Shown here piece by piece: positions 34,595 through 41,403 of a stretch of DNA of 64,000 nucleotides. Both the position numbers and the translations under genes were made by a program. This stretch comes from Micrococcales bacterium 31B (GTDB lineage Bacteria > Actinomycetota > Actinomycetes > Actinomycetales > Dermabacteraceae). The stretch is taken from NCBI GenBank assembly GCA_022803075.1, contig JAFFTF010000006.1:124251-188250 (forward strand), in the 5' to 3' direction. The notes beneath the pieces were generated by a model that made no database searches, had not been told where the DNA came from, and saw only the letters and a program-made list of their open reading frames with translations. Position 1 is the stretch's first letter; the number at the start of each line of letters is the position of its first letter.

Positions 34595-35110
34595 ATGCAG
34601 TGGAGCACAGTGCTAACGACACTTCTCGGCCCGGCTATGGCATTCATGCTGTCAACACTCTTTACGATTTGGTGGACCCGACGCAACCGTGTGCAAGCCC
34701 AGTGGGCAGTCGAGGTCCTGGGCGTGAAGATGCCACACGGCATGCTCGAGACGTCCCTAGAGTTGACCGGCCGGGAATCGCCTGACGCGTCCTTCCAACT
34801 GCAGAATGTCGGCGACGGTGCGGCCCACGCCATACAAGTCGCCGGTGTGCGATGCCGAGCGCACTTCATTGAGCAAGAGACCAACCCGGGTCTCATGTCA
34901 TTTCGTGACTTCAGGCTGACCGAAAACATCGCGCACCTCCCGACCGGAGGCGTCGCGGCAGTGCTCGTGTGGTTTGAGGGCGGGCGGCCCAACGATGACG
35001 TCGAACGCGAGGTCCAGGTGTCGTGGCTGGACCCTCCAACGCGGCTCTCGAAACGTCGCGTCCAGCGTATCGACCCCATGGACTACAACGACTACTTGCG
35101 GATTCTCTAG
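34595..35110 (+). CDS. N-terminally anchored membrane protein of the lysogeny region
   Basis: Starts at ATG 34595 (MQWSTVLTTLLGPAMAFML), 6 nt after GGAG, 171 residues. One N-terminal span is followed by a basic stop-transfer (WWTRRNRVQ) and a cytoplasmic beta-rich domain (ASFQLQNVGDGAAHAIQVAGVRC, VAAVLVWFEGG). It is transcribed against the lytic genes and shares leader and architecture with 35267-35965. A lysogen-expressed exclusion or defence protein is plausible but not proved. Confidence 0.65.
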   Translation: MQWSTVLTTLLGPAMAFMLSTLFTIWWTRRNRVQAQWAVEVLGVKMPHGMLETSLELTGRESPDASFQLQNVGDGAAHAIQVAGVRCRAHFIEQETNPGLMSFRDFRLTENIAHLPTGGVAAVLVWFEGGRPNDDVEREVQVSWLDPPTRLSKRRVQRIDPMDYNDYLRIL

Positions 35111-35174
35111 TCCAAAGCCACAGAGTTGGAGCGCCGCGATACATGACGATTGGCGCCCGGTAGTTAGCCACACT

Positions 35175-35247
35175 GACCACCCCCACCCCTGACGAGGGCC
35201 TGTGTAGGGTGGCAAGTGACTAATCCAACCACCCCACACAGGGGTCT
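35175..35247. repeat. 73-bp leader repeat, copy 2
   Basis: Second copy of the repeat at 34506-34578. The arms of the inverted repeat are kept while the loop differs at five of eleven positions. It lies 20 nt before the ATG of the second membrane protein gene. Confidence 0.8.
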
Positions 35248-35266
35248 ATTAGGAGGTCGCGACCTC

Positions 35267-35965
35267 ATGGACGCGTCAAACTGGATCGCCATCGCCGCCG
35301 TCCTCGTCTCGCTTGCCACGATCGGGTTCACGTGGGGCCAGGTCCGCATCGCGCGCCAGGCCCTCGCTGATGCGATGCGCGCGAATGTGCTCGCGCAGGA
35401 GAGTAACCGCCTCGCCGAGAAAGCCAACCACGCCGCCGAGGCGGCCGTCGCGCAGAGCCGAGTGGCGAACAACATCGCTCGCGAGGCAAACGCAAAAGCA
35501 GAGGAAGCGAATGCGATCAGCCGGCGAAGCGTTGAGGTCGCTGCAGATGCGGTGGAGCATGACTGGAAACTCGAGCGGGAGGAACGCGGTCGGTTTACCA
35601 TCGTTCACGACTGCGCAGAGGCCGCGCAAGACGTTGCCATCACCGTCCGTATAGATGGGGCGCACTACGAGTTGGGACCTTACGATCGCGTAGCCCCATT
35701 CGGCGTAATCGAGCTCGACACGCTCCCATTCTTCGACGCATTTTTCGAGCGTGTAGCGGCCAGCCCGCTCACTGCCAGGAGCGTCGTCGGGAATATCGAG
35801 ACCGACTTTCGCGGCGAGACGTTCACCCTGACCATTGAGGTCGGGATCTCGTACAGCACTAAGAGTGGCAAGAAGTTCAGCACCGTCCTGCGCGATGCGG
35901 TCTCCTACCGAAACCGTCCGAGCGGACCGCAACGCGTCAAGCGGACTCACGGCACCTCCAAATGA
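35267..35965 (+). CDS. Membrane-anchored coiled-coil protein of the lysogeny region
   Basis: Starts at ATG 35267 behind AGGAGG (10-nt spacing), 232 residues. One N-terminal span (WIAIAAVLVSLATIGFTWG), then about 75 residues of Ala/Glu/Asn-rich coiled coil (HAAEAAVAQSRVANNIAREA). A beta-rich domain (DVAITVRIDGAHYELGPYDRV, TFTLTIEVGISYS) ends the protein. Same plan as 34595-35110, with the coiled coil added. It converges with 35947-36300 and overlaps its end by 19 nt. Confidence 0.65.
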   Translation: MDASNWIAIAAVLVSLATIGFTWGQVRIARQALADAMRANVLAQESNRLAEKANHAAEAAVAQSRVANNIAREANAKAEEANAISRRSVEVAADAVEHDWKLEREERGRFTIVHDCAEAAQDVAITVRIDGAHYELGPYDRVAPFGVIELDTLPFFDAFFERVAASPLTARSVVGNIETDFRGETFTLTIEVGISYSTKSGKKFSTVLRDAVSYRNRPSGPQRVKRTHGTSK

Positions 35966-36300
35966 ACCTCGCCATGCACGAAGACGAAGGTCGCGGTAAA
36001 CAGGATTGCGCCATCGCGCACGGTGACGTCCCAGGGATGTTCTGCCGAAACGGCGACGCCTTGGCCATTGATGCTCAAGCTCTGGAGGACGTCTCGCTTG
36101 TGGTGGATGTGCACGCAGGCCCCCGTGGTGGATGATGTCGGTGCCTGCGTGCAGCGGCAGTCGGCGCGAGCCTCGCCGACCGACTCGACAGCGACGTGGG
36201 GGGGTGCGATTGAGTGTGCCGTGGTCATAACCACGGCAGGCGGCTCCGTCGCAGCAGTTTGTTCCGGAGCCGCAGGGGACTCCCACGTCGACGGTGACAT
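35947..36300 (-). CDS. Hypothetical protein, 117 aa
   Basis: Starts at ATG 36300 behind a strong GGAGG. The first 45 residues are Pro/Ala/Thr-rich; the rest looks beta-rich (LSINGQGVAVSAEHPWDVTVRDGAILFTATF). A CRCTQAP and a CVHIHHKRD segment could bind metal. Operator-like palindrome 36353-36367 lies 52 nt upstream, so it may be controlled by the prophage repressor. Unrecognised. Confidence 0.55.
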   Translation of the reverse strand: MSPSTWESPAAPEQTAATEPPAVVMTTAHSIAPPHVAVESVGEARADCRCTQAPTSSTTGACVHIHHKRDVLQSLSINGQGVAVSAEHPWDVTVRDGAILFTATFVFVHGEVHLEVP

Positions 36301-36352
36301 TGGAACCTCCGAGGGTGTGGAGAGCAGGGAGTGGTGCCACAGTACCAGTTGG

Positions 36353-36367
36353 CGCTAAGTCTTAGCG
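36353..36367. promoter_or_regulatory. Operator-like palindrome O1 (CGCTAA-GTC-TTAGCG)
   Basis: Perfect 6-bp arms with a 3-bp spacer. Same arms as O2 and O3. Placed upstream of the minus-strand gene starting at 36300. Confidence 0.75.
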
Positions 36368-36413
36368 TGATTGCGAAACTTATTGCCTTGGAGTGGGCCT
36401 CGAACCGGTGGCG

Positions 36414-36428
36414 CGCTAAGAATTAGCG
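36414..36428. promoter_or_regulatory. Operator-like palindrome O2 (CGCTAA-GAA-TTAGCG)
   Basis: Same arms as O1 and O3. It ends 2 nt before the TACGCT -10 box (36431-36436) of the leaderless gene at 36443, so a bound repressor would block that promoter. Confidence 0.75.
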
Positions 36429-36442
36429 GATACGCTTGAAAA

Positions 36443-36700
36443 ATGAAATCTGCAGGTGTGCAAGGCGTGGTGCCAGAGGCGACAGTCGGGGATCGAATCT
36501 GCATTGCCCTTCGGTATGCAGGAGTGCGTCGGGGCGAGTTGGCTGCGAGATGCGGCGTGCATCCCACGCTGATTTCTCGATGGCTGGCCGGCGTGTATCA
36601 GCCGGGCTGGCGGCACCTGCGAGTCATTGCCAGTGTTTGCGGGGTGGACTATGCGTGGCTGGCGACCGGACGGGTCCGTGTGGACGAGTTGGCCGGGTAG
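36443..36700 (+). CDS. HTH regulator paralogous to the prophage repressor
   Basis: An 85-residue HTH protein starting at ATG 36443, 6 nt after the -10 box TACGCT, so probably leaderless. The core GDRICIALRYAGVRRGELAARCGVHP...LISRWLAG...LRVIASVCGVDYAWLATG aligns throughout with the repressor at 37474 (SDRILIAMRHANVRSGEVAEYCGVH... DVNLDWLSTG). It has O2 directly at its promoter. It could be a Cro-like partner, a second repressor or an anti-superinfection factor. Confidence 0.8.
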   Translation: MKSAGVQGVVPEATVGDRICIALRYAGVRRGELAARCGVHPTLISRWLAGVYQPGWRHLRVIASVCGVDYAWLATGRVRVDELAG

Positions 36701-37076
36701 CTGGACCCAAGCGGAGCCCTAGCGGGCGCAGAAGTCTTGATCCATCCCTCCCGGTTTTCGCCCGCTCCTCCGCTGCGGCACGCGTCACCGCCAACACTCC
36801 TAGCCCCACCTCGAAATCGAGATGTGGCTCTACGTATGTGCTGCACGCCACCCGATGATCAGTCAGGTAGTGAGAGGTCTTCCGCGATAAGACAGTGGCG
36901 CGGCGTCTAGTAGGATTGGCCACAGACGATGAGAGATGCCCAGTGCTTGGGTCGTTTAAGGGGTCCAGCGCACTCGGCTGGCAGACCACGGGAAAGCAGT
37001 AGTTGGCTGATTGTCCTCGCTTGTAATCGATTCGTCATTGGGCGTAGCGGCCCGCTGGGGATGTTCGTAGCAACCC
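36701..37076. other. Intergenic stretch of the immunity region
   Basis: About 375 bases with no convincing gene on either strand. Candidate frames have poor starts and odd composition. It is less GC-rich than the neighbours. I see no further copy of the CGCTAA-N3-TTAGCG operator. Confidence 0.4.
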
Positions 37077-37077
37077 A

Positions 37078-37110
37078 AACTGGCGCGAGACCATCGGTCT
37101 CGCGCCAGTT
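37078..37110 (-). terminator. Strong hairpin after the divergent HTH gene
   Basis: Perfect 15-bp arms (37078-37092 and 37096-37110) with a 3-nt loop, directly after the stop of the gene at 37114-37350. The minus-strand tail is only weakly T-rich (TTGGGTT). Confidence 0.65.
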
Positions 37111-37113
37111 GTC

Positions 37114-37350
37114 TTATATCTCTTTGTTTCGGGCTCCTGGCCGACGGCCGGTTCGGATGAAATCTGCGACGGCCGCAATGGCAATGTCGCCTCGATAAAT
37201 GCGTTGCTGGCTGGAAGTCAGTACGGCGTGGGTCGGAAATCGGCCCTCGTCCTTCTTGAGGCGGGACATCATCGCGGGCACTGAGCATCCGGCTGCGCGG
37301 GCAATGTCGGGCACTGTGTAGTACCCATCGATCAAGATTTGCTGGCTCAT
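37114..37350 (-). CDS. Small HTH protein divergent from the repressor (Cro/Xis candidate)
   Basis: I start it at ATG 37350 (MSQQILIDGYYTVPDIARAAGCSVPAMMSRLKKD), 78 residues. TAACTT lies 7 nt upstream of the ATG on the minus strand, so it may be leaderless. The HTH resembles AlpA/MerR-type small regulators. It faces away from the repressor with operator O3 between the two, the classic lambda-like layout. It is likely the first lytic regulator or an excisionase. Confidence 0.7.
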   Translation of the reverse strand: MSQQILIDGYYTVPDIARAAGCSVPAMMSRLKKDEGRFPTHAVLTSSQQRIYRGDIAIAAVADFIRTGRRPGARNKEI

Positions 37351-37373
37351 GACGATGAAGTTAGCACGGGAGG

Positions 37374-37388
37374 CGCTAACATTTAGCG
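37374..37388. promoter_or_regulatory. Operator-like palindrome O3 (CGCTAA-CAT-TTAGCG)
   Basis: Third perfect copy of the arms seen in O1 and O2, between the divergent genes 37114-37350 and 37474-37785. It is the best candidate for the main switch operator. Confidence 0.75.
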
Positions 37389-37460
37389 CAACTCGCCAAA
37401 TGAGCTTCACGTCTTCAACGTGCATTCGCCTCAAGTCATGATTTTTTTGGTCACTTGGTT

Positions 37461-37466
37461 TATAGT
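37461..37466 (+). promoter_or_regulatory. -10 box of the leaderless repressor transcript
   Basis: TATAGT lies 7 nt before ATG 37474. The -35 region is weak, as expected for a promoter that may need activation by its own product. It supports the start at 37474 over the in-frame start at 37420. Confidence 0.65.
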
Positions 37467-37473
37467 CGTAAAC

Positions 37474-37785
37474 ATGACCATCTCAATTTATTCCGATCGA
37501 GTGCCCGAGTTGACGTTGAGTGACCGCATCCTCATCGCCATGCGTCATGCGAACGTGCGGTCAGGTGAAGTGGCGGAATACTGCGGAGTCCACGTGACTT
37601 CCGTGTCGAACTGGCTTCGCGGCCGCGAGCCCAATCGAGGTACCTTGCGCCTCATTGCGCAGCGTTGCGACGTGAACCTCGACTGGCTGAGTACGGGCGT
37701 AAAAACAGCCCCCTCACCTGATGGCGAGGGGGCCTCTGTGAGCCGCCTGCCGGAATCGAACCGGCGACCTAATCATTACGAGTGA
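37474..37785 (+). CDS. Prophage immunity repressor, reading into attR
   Basis: A 103-residue HTH repressor in the integrated form. HTH at about residues 31-50 (GEVAEYCGVHVTSVSNWLRG), then LRLIAQRCDVNLDWLSTG. Residues 90-102 (SRLPESNRRPNHY) are coded by the att core, antisense to tRNA-Thr, and the chromosome supplies one Glu codon and TGA. In the excised phage the frame would run on from the core into 3397-3471, adding 24 residues (starting KGITAGHEVA, ending RSRQAA) and giving 126 residues. Its stop TGA 3469-3471 overlaps the integrase ATG. The viral form thus ends in a degron-like AA, which integration removes. It is paralogous to 36443-36700. Confidence 0.9.
   Translation: MTISIYSDRVPELTLSDRILIAMRHANVRSGEVAEYCGVHVTSVSNWLRGREPNRGTLRLIAQRCDVNLDWLSTGVKTAPSPDGEGASVSRLPESNRRPNHYE
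37698..37733 (-). terminator. Phage-supplied terminator for the rebuilt tRNA-Thr
   Basis: Hairpin 37708-37733 (11-bp arms, one mismatch, loop TGAT/ATCA) followed on the minus strand by TGTTTTTACG. It lies 7 nt beyond the tRNA 3' end, antisense to the repressor 3' coding part. It replaces the original terminator now stranded at 3328-3351. Confidence 0.8.
37740..37779. repeat. attR core
   Basis: Forty bases identical to 3357-3396. It lies within both the tRNA-Thr gene (minus) and the repressor frame (plus). To its right is chromosome supplying tRNA positions 1-34. Confidence 0.95.
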
Positions 37786-37813
37786 TTCGCTCTACCGACT
37801 GAGCTAAGGCGGC
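37741..37813 (-). tRNA. tRNA-Thr (anticodon CGT)
   Basis: A 73-nt tRNA with acceptor stem GCCGCCT/AGGCGGC, D-stem GCTC/GAGC, anticodon stem AATCA/TGATT with loop CTCGTAA, T-stem GCCGG/CCGGC, and discriminator T. CCA is not encoded. Positions 35-73 come from the prophage att core, so the gene is intact after integration. Confidence 0.97.
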
Positions 37814-37925
37814 CCGACCGGATAAACCGGCACGGTCATTAACTATAGGGCAGGCCAGGGCGCAGAATCAATTCGAGAAGCATGGTGCGCAACACACTCG
37901 GCACGCAGGGCTGGCGGGTCGGCTC

Positions 37926-37979
37926 TTGACAAAAAAGTGAACGATCACATACGCTTGGAATGTGATCGTTCACTTTTTT
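37926..37979 (+). promoter_or_regulatory. Promoter of the sugar operon inside a double LacI-type operator
   Basis: TTGACA (37926-37931), 18-nt spacer, TACGCT (37950-37955). A perfect inverted repeat with 20-bp arms (37931-37950 and 37960-37979) covers the spacer and the -10 box. Each arm holds a LacI-family half-palindrome (GTGAACGATCAC and GTGATCGTTCAC). The likely ligand is the LacI protein coded at 42136-43185, the last gene of the operon. Confidence 0.8.
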
Positions 37980-38038
37980 GTGTGTGGTCACCGCCCTCCG
38001 GGTCTCCGCGACCCACGGACCTTGCATAAGGAAGTGCC

Positions 38039-39346
38039 ATGGCCCCCCGCACCCACACCCCCCGCACCTTCACCCGCCGCACCCTGCTGACTGCCGCCCT
38101 AGCCATGGGCGCTGCCGCCCCCCTAGCCGCCTGCGGCAAGAACTCGCCAGGCGCCTCGGGTGATGGCCTACGCTTCGCGTGGTGGGGTGCCGACGCTCGC
38201 GCCAACATCACGCAGAAGGTCATCGCGGCCTACGGCGAGGGCCACCCGACGACCCAGATTCGCGGCGAACCCACCGACTGGAGCGCCTACTGGGACAAAC
38301 TCGCCACGAACGTTGCTGGCAACAACGCCCCCGACATCATTCAGATGGACGGCATCTACCTGCGCGAATACTGTGATCGCGGCGCGCTCCTCGACCTGGC
38401 CTCGGTGCCCGGACTCGATACTGGGGCCATCAACCCGACGCTGCTCGAAACGGGCAGAGTCGACGGCACGCTCTACGCCGTGCCCGTGGGGTCGGCGTCT
38501 CCGACTATGGCGCTGAACCCCACGCTGCTGAATCAAGCGGGCCTCAAAACGCCCAGCGACACTACGTGGAGTTGGGACGATTTCATCGAACTCGGCGCTG
38601 AAGTCACTCGCGCGAGCGGGGGAGCGGTTCACGGAGTCGCGCCCGGGTTCGACACCAACTCTCTCATCATCTGGGCCCGCCAGCACGGTCAGGACCTCTA
38701 CAACGCAGACGGACGGATCGCCCTCACTGCCGATGTGCTCGCCTCCTTCTGGGATCTCCTGCTCAAACTCATTAGCGCGGGAGCCGCGCCCCCGGCAGCG
38801 ACCATCATGGAGAACGCGGCCATGACGCTCAACCAGAACCCACTCTCGACCGCGAAGTCAGCCTTTGCACCCGTCTACGACACCAACCTGACGGCATACC
38901 AGCAGGCGCTCGGCAGCGACCTCACCCTATTGCGCATGCCCGGCGAATCCCAAGCGGAGCAGCCTGGCACTTACTACAAGGCCTCCATGTTTTGGGTGGT
39001 CTCAGCCCGCACTCACGACCCAGCGGGAGCCGTCGCCTTCGTCAACTACCTCGCCAATGACACCGGGGCCGGCTCTCTGATGCTCACCGAGCGCGGGATC
39101 CCCGTCAATAGTGAAGTGCTGGCCGCCATCGAAGGTAAGCTGCAGCCCGCTGATCGCAAGGCAGTCGCCTTCAATCAATCGGTCGCCGACCTCGCCAAAA
39201 CGGCCTCGCCCCTAGGGGCCGCCGGATCGAGTGCCCTCACCGAACTGCTCAGCCGCTATGGGTCCGACGTCATGTTCGGCACGCGTCAGCCAACGCAGGC
39301 GGCCCCCGCCCTCCTTGCAGAACTCACTCAGGCACTTAACCGCTGA
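38039..39346 (+). CDS. Sugar-type ABC substrate-binding lipoprotein (family 1)
   Basis: A 435-residue lipoprotein behind AAGGAAG. The signal carries a twin-arginine-like RRTLLTAALAMG and lipobox LAAC-G. The mature part has the MalE-type fold (TQKVIAAYGEGHPTTQIRGEPTDWSAYWDKLATNVAGNNAPDIIQMDG, in part). It is first in an operon with an oxidoreductase, a PmoA-like protein, a cupin and LacI. No permease or ATPase genes are in the operon, so it must use distant ones. The sugar is unknown. Confidence 0.88.
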   Translation: MAPRTHTPRTFTRRTLLTAALAMGAAAPLAACGKNSPGASGDGLRFAWWGADARANITQKVIAAYGEGHPTTQIRGEPTDWSAYWDKLATNVAGNNAPDIIQMDGIYLREYCDRGALLDLASVPGLDTGAINPTLLETGRVDGTLYAVPVGSASPTMALNPTLLNQAGLKTPSDTTWSWDDFIELGAEVTRASGGAVHGVAPGFDTNSLIIWARQHGQDLYNADGRIALTADVLASFWDLLLKLISAGAAPPAATIMENAAMTLNQNPLSTAKSAFAPVYDTNLTAYQQALGSDLTLLRMPGESQAEQPGTYYKASMFWVVSARTHDPAGAVAFVNYLANDTGAGSLMLTERGIPVNSEVLAAIEGKLQPADRKAVAFNQSVADLAKTASPLGAAGSSALTELLSRYGSDVMFGTRQPTQAAPALLAELTQALNR

Positions 39347-39355
39347 AAGGCCACC

Positions 39356-40459
39356 ATGAAACCCCTCCGCACCGTAGCGATCGTGGGCACGGGCGGCATC
39401 GCCGCGGCCCATGCACGCGCCCTCGCCGCCCAGTCCGGCATCACCCTGGTCGCCGCCATTGACCTCGACGAGACCCGCGCGCGGGCATTCGCCGCCGAAT
39501 GGGGCATCGCAAGCACTCACGCGTCGCTCACTGATGCAGCCCGCGACACGCAGATCGACCTTGTCGCCATCTGCACGCCGCCGTCGAGCCATGCCCCCCT
39601 TGCAATTGAGGCCCTGCGCCTGGGGCTGCATGTCGTGATTGAAAAGCCGCCCGCACTCAGCCTGAGTGCCCTCGATGCGGTGGCCCGCGCCGAGGCCGAG
39701 TCAGCGGGCACCGTCAGCTGCATTTTTCAACACCGCTTCGGGGGCGCGGCCCAGCACCTGCGTTCCCTCGTGGCGGCGGGCGACCTGGGCGCTCCGCTCG
39801 TGGGCACCTGCAACACCCTGTGGTACAGAAATCAGGACTACTTCGACGTGCCCTGGCGCGGCAAGTGGGAGGTCGAGGGCGGCGGCCCCACCCTGGGTCA
39901 CGGAATCCACCAGTTTGATCTGCTGCTGCATCTCCTGGGGCCCTGGCAGGAACTCACGGCCTTTGCCTCCAAACTGGCCCGCCGCACCCACACCGAGGAC
40001 GTTTCAGCCGCCCTCGTGCGGTTCGAAACGGGAGCCCTGGTGACCGTCATCAACAGCGTCATTTCGCCGCGCGAAACCTCCGATATTCGCCTCGACTTCG
40101 AGCACGCCACGGTCGAATTGAGCCACCTGTACGGCTACAACGACGCGAACTGGACCTTCACCCCAGCCCCGGGCCACGAGTACCTGGCTGCGCGGTGGGC
40201 CGAGCGCGAAACCGGACGCGCGAGTGGTCACGCCGCTCAGTATGCCGACCTGCTCGCGTGCCTCGCCCGAGGTGAGGCACCCCAAGTGGGCCTCCACGAG
40301 GCGCGAGCCACGCTCGAATTCGCCGCAGCCACGTATGCTGCAGCGCTCACGGGCCGCCCCGTGCGTCCCCTCGACCTCAATGCCAATAGCCCGTTCTATA
40401 CCCGCATGGATGGCCACCTCGACCCGTGGGCCGCGGCGACGGCGGGGGCGGGCGCATGA
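39356..40459 (+). CDS. Gfo/Idh/MocA-family oxidoreductase
   Basis: A 367-residue NAD(P)-dependent dehydrogenase. The N-terminal Rossmann fold shows VAIVGTGGIAAAHARAL, and the family EKP motif is present as VIEKPPALS. The C-terminal substrate domain follows (GHGIHQFDLLLHLLGPW, with catalytic His). It lies 9 nt after the binding protein and overlaps the next gene by ATGA. It probably oxidises a sugar or inositol-like compound brought in by the operon's transporter. Confidence 0.92.
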   Translation: MKPLRTVAIVGTGGIAAAHARALAAQSGITLVAAIDLDETRARAFAAEWGIASTHASLTDAARDTQIDLVAICTPPSSHAPLAIEALRLGLHVVIEKPPALSLSALDAVARAEAESAGTVSCIFQHRFGGAAQHLRSLVAAGDLGAPLVGTCNTLWYRNQDYFDVPWRGKWEVEGGGPTLGHGIHQFDLLLHLLGPWQELTAFASKLARRTHTEDVSAALVRFETGALVTVINSVISPRETSDIRLDFEHATVELSHLYGYNDANWTFTPAPGHEYLAARWAERETGRASGHAAQYADLLACLARGEAPQVGLHEARATLEFAAATYAAALTGRPVRPLDLNANSPFYTRMDGHLDPWAAATAGAGA

Positions 40460-41403
40460 CCGGCCTGCAACTTCGGCGCGGCGACCGCGAAGTCGCCCTG
40501 TGGATCGATGGCGTGGAGATACTGCGCTACGTGTTTGACGCGCGCGGCCGGCAACTCGAATCTCCGCGACCCTACTTTCACCCGCTCCGCACACGCGCGG
40601 GTCATGTCGTCACCGTGTTTCGACCGCATGACCACACGTGGCACAAGGGCCTCTCGTATGCCCTGCCCAACGTCGGCGCGGACAACTTCTGGGGAGGCGT
40701 CACCTATGTTCGCGACCGCGGGTATTTGCAGCTGCCTAACAACGGGGCCATGCGCCACACGCGCCTCGAGGCCGCGAGAATCTCGGACGCCGGGGTGTTC
40801 GAGTTGGCACATACGCTCGATTGGCAGCGTGAGGGGGGCGACCTGGTGGCTACCGAACGGCGCCGACTCACGGTGAGCCCCGGGGCGCCCGGCGACGACG
40901 CCTGGCTGCTGACCCTCGACAGCGAGGTCACCAACGCCTCGGGGGACACTCTCGTCTTCGGCTCACCCACGACGGAGGGTCGCGATAACGCGGGCTACGG
41001 CGGGTTCTTCTGGCGCGGACCGCGCAGTTTCACGGGAGGGCGGATTCTCGGCCCTGGCGGTCTGGAGGGCGAGGCCCTGCGTGGAGCGCGCCTCGACTGG
41101 GCGGCCTTCGAAGGTCGGCACGACGAGGTTGACGCTACCTCCACAGTGCTAATGGTCGATGCCGCGGAGAACCCGCAGCATCCGCCGCAATGGTTTGCGC
41201 GGTCTGAGCCCTTCGGCTGCCTCGGGCCGGCGCCGTACTTCAGCGAGCGGGTGATGCTCGACGAGGGGGGCACCATGCGCAATCGCTATGCGCTCGTGGT
41301 GGCGGACGGCGCGAGCGACACGGGGCGGCTCACTCACCTGGCCGAACGAGGAACGGCGGCGCTGGACGCGGCGACCCTGCTCGCGACTGGGATCGCCCGG
41401 TGA
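40456..41403 (+). CDS. PmoA-like protein (DUF6807)
   Basis: Starts at ATG 40456 in the ATGA overlap, 315 residues. Typical of the DUF6807/PmoA group: RPYFHPLRTRAGHVVT, PHDHTWHKGLSYA, FWGGVTYVRDRGY and TEGRDNAGYGGFFWRGPR. These proteins often travel with Gfo/Idh/MocA oxidoreductases in sugar operons. The exact reaction is not established. The conserved His residues in HDHTWH suggest a metal or sugar site. Confidence 0.8.
   Translation: MTGLQLRRGDREVALWIDGVEILRYVFDARGRQLESPRPYFHPLRTRAGHVVTVFRPHDHTWHKGLSYALPNVGADNFWGGVTYVRDRGYLQLPNNGAMRHTRLEAARISDAGVFELAHTLDWQREGGDLVATERRRLTVSPGAPGDDAWLLTLDSEVTNASGDTLVFGSPTTEGRDNAGYGGFFWRGPRSFTGGRILGPGGLEGEALRGARLDWAAFEGRHDEVDATSTVLMVDAAENPQHPPQWFARSEPFGCLGPAPYFSERVMLDEGGTMRNRYALVVADGASDTGRLTHLAERGTAALDAATLLATGIAR

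Larger units (their letters stand above)
3357..37779. mobile_element. Complete siphovirus-type prophage in tRNA-Thr(CGT)
   Basis: The element is bounded by 40-bp identical direct repeats (3357-3396 and 37740-37779). It carries an integrase next to attL, immunity genes next to attR, and full lysis, tail, head, packaging and early modules in between. The intact tRNA is rebuilt at the right end. No structural gene looks broken, so it may be inducible. Gene order (terminase, portal, MuF, scaffold, capsid, connectors, tail, lysis) is that of long-tailed phages with HK97-fold heads. Confidence 0.95.

Noticed and set aside
36624-36989. 121-codon minus-strand frame in the immunity gap
   Set aside because: It overlaps the end of the HTH gene on the other strand, has no ribosome binding site and no recognisable content.
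37931-37979. The 20-bp inverted repeat as a simple terminator
   Set aside because: It overlaps a good TTGACA-18-TACGCT promoter and holds LacI-type half-sites, and no gene ends just before it. An operator is the better reading, though a leader hairpin is possible.
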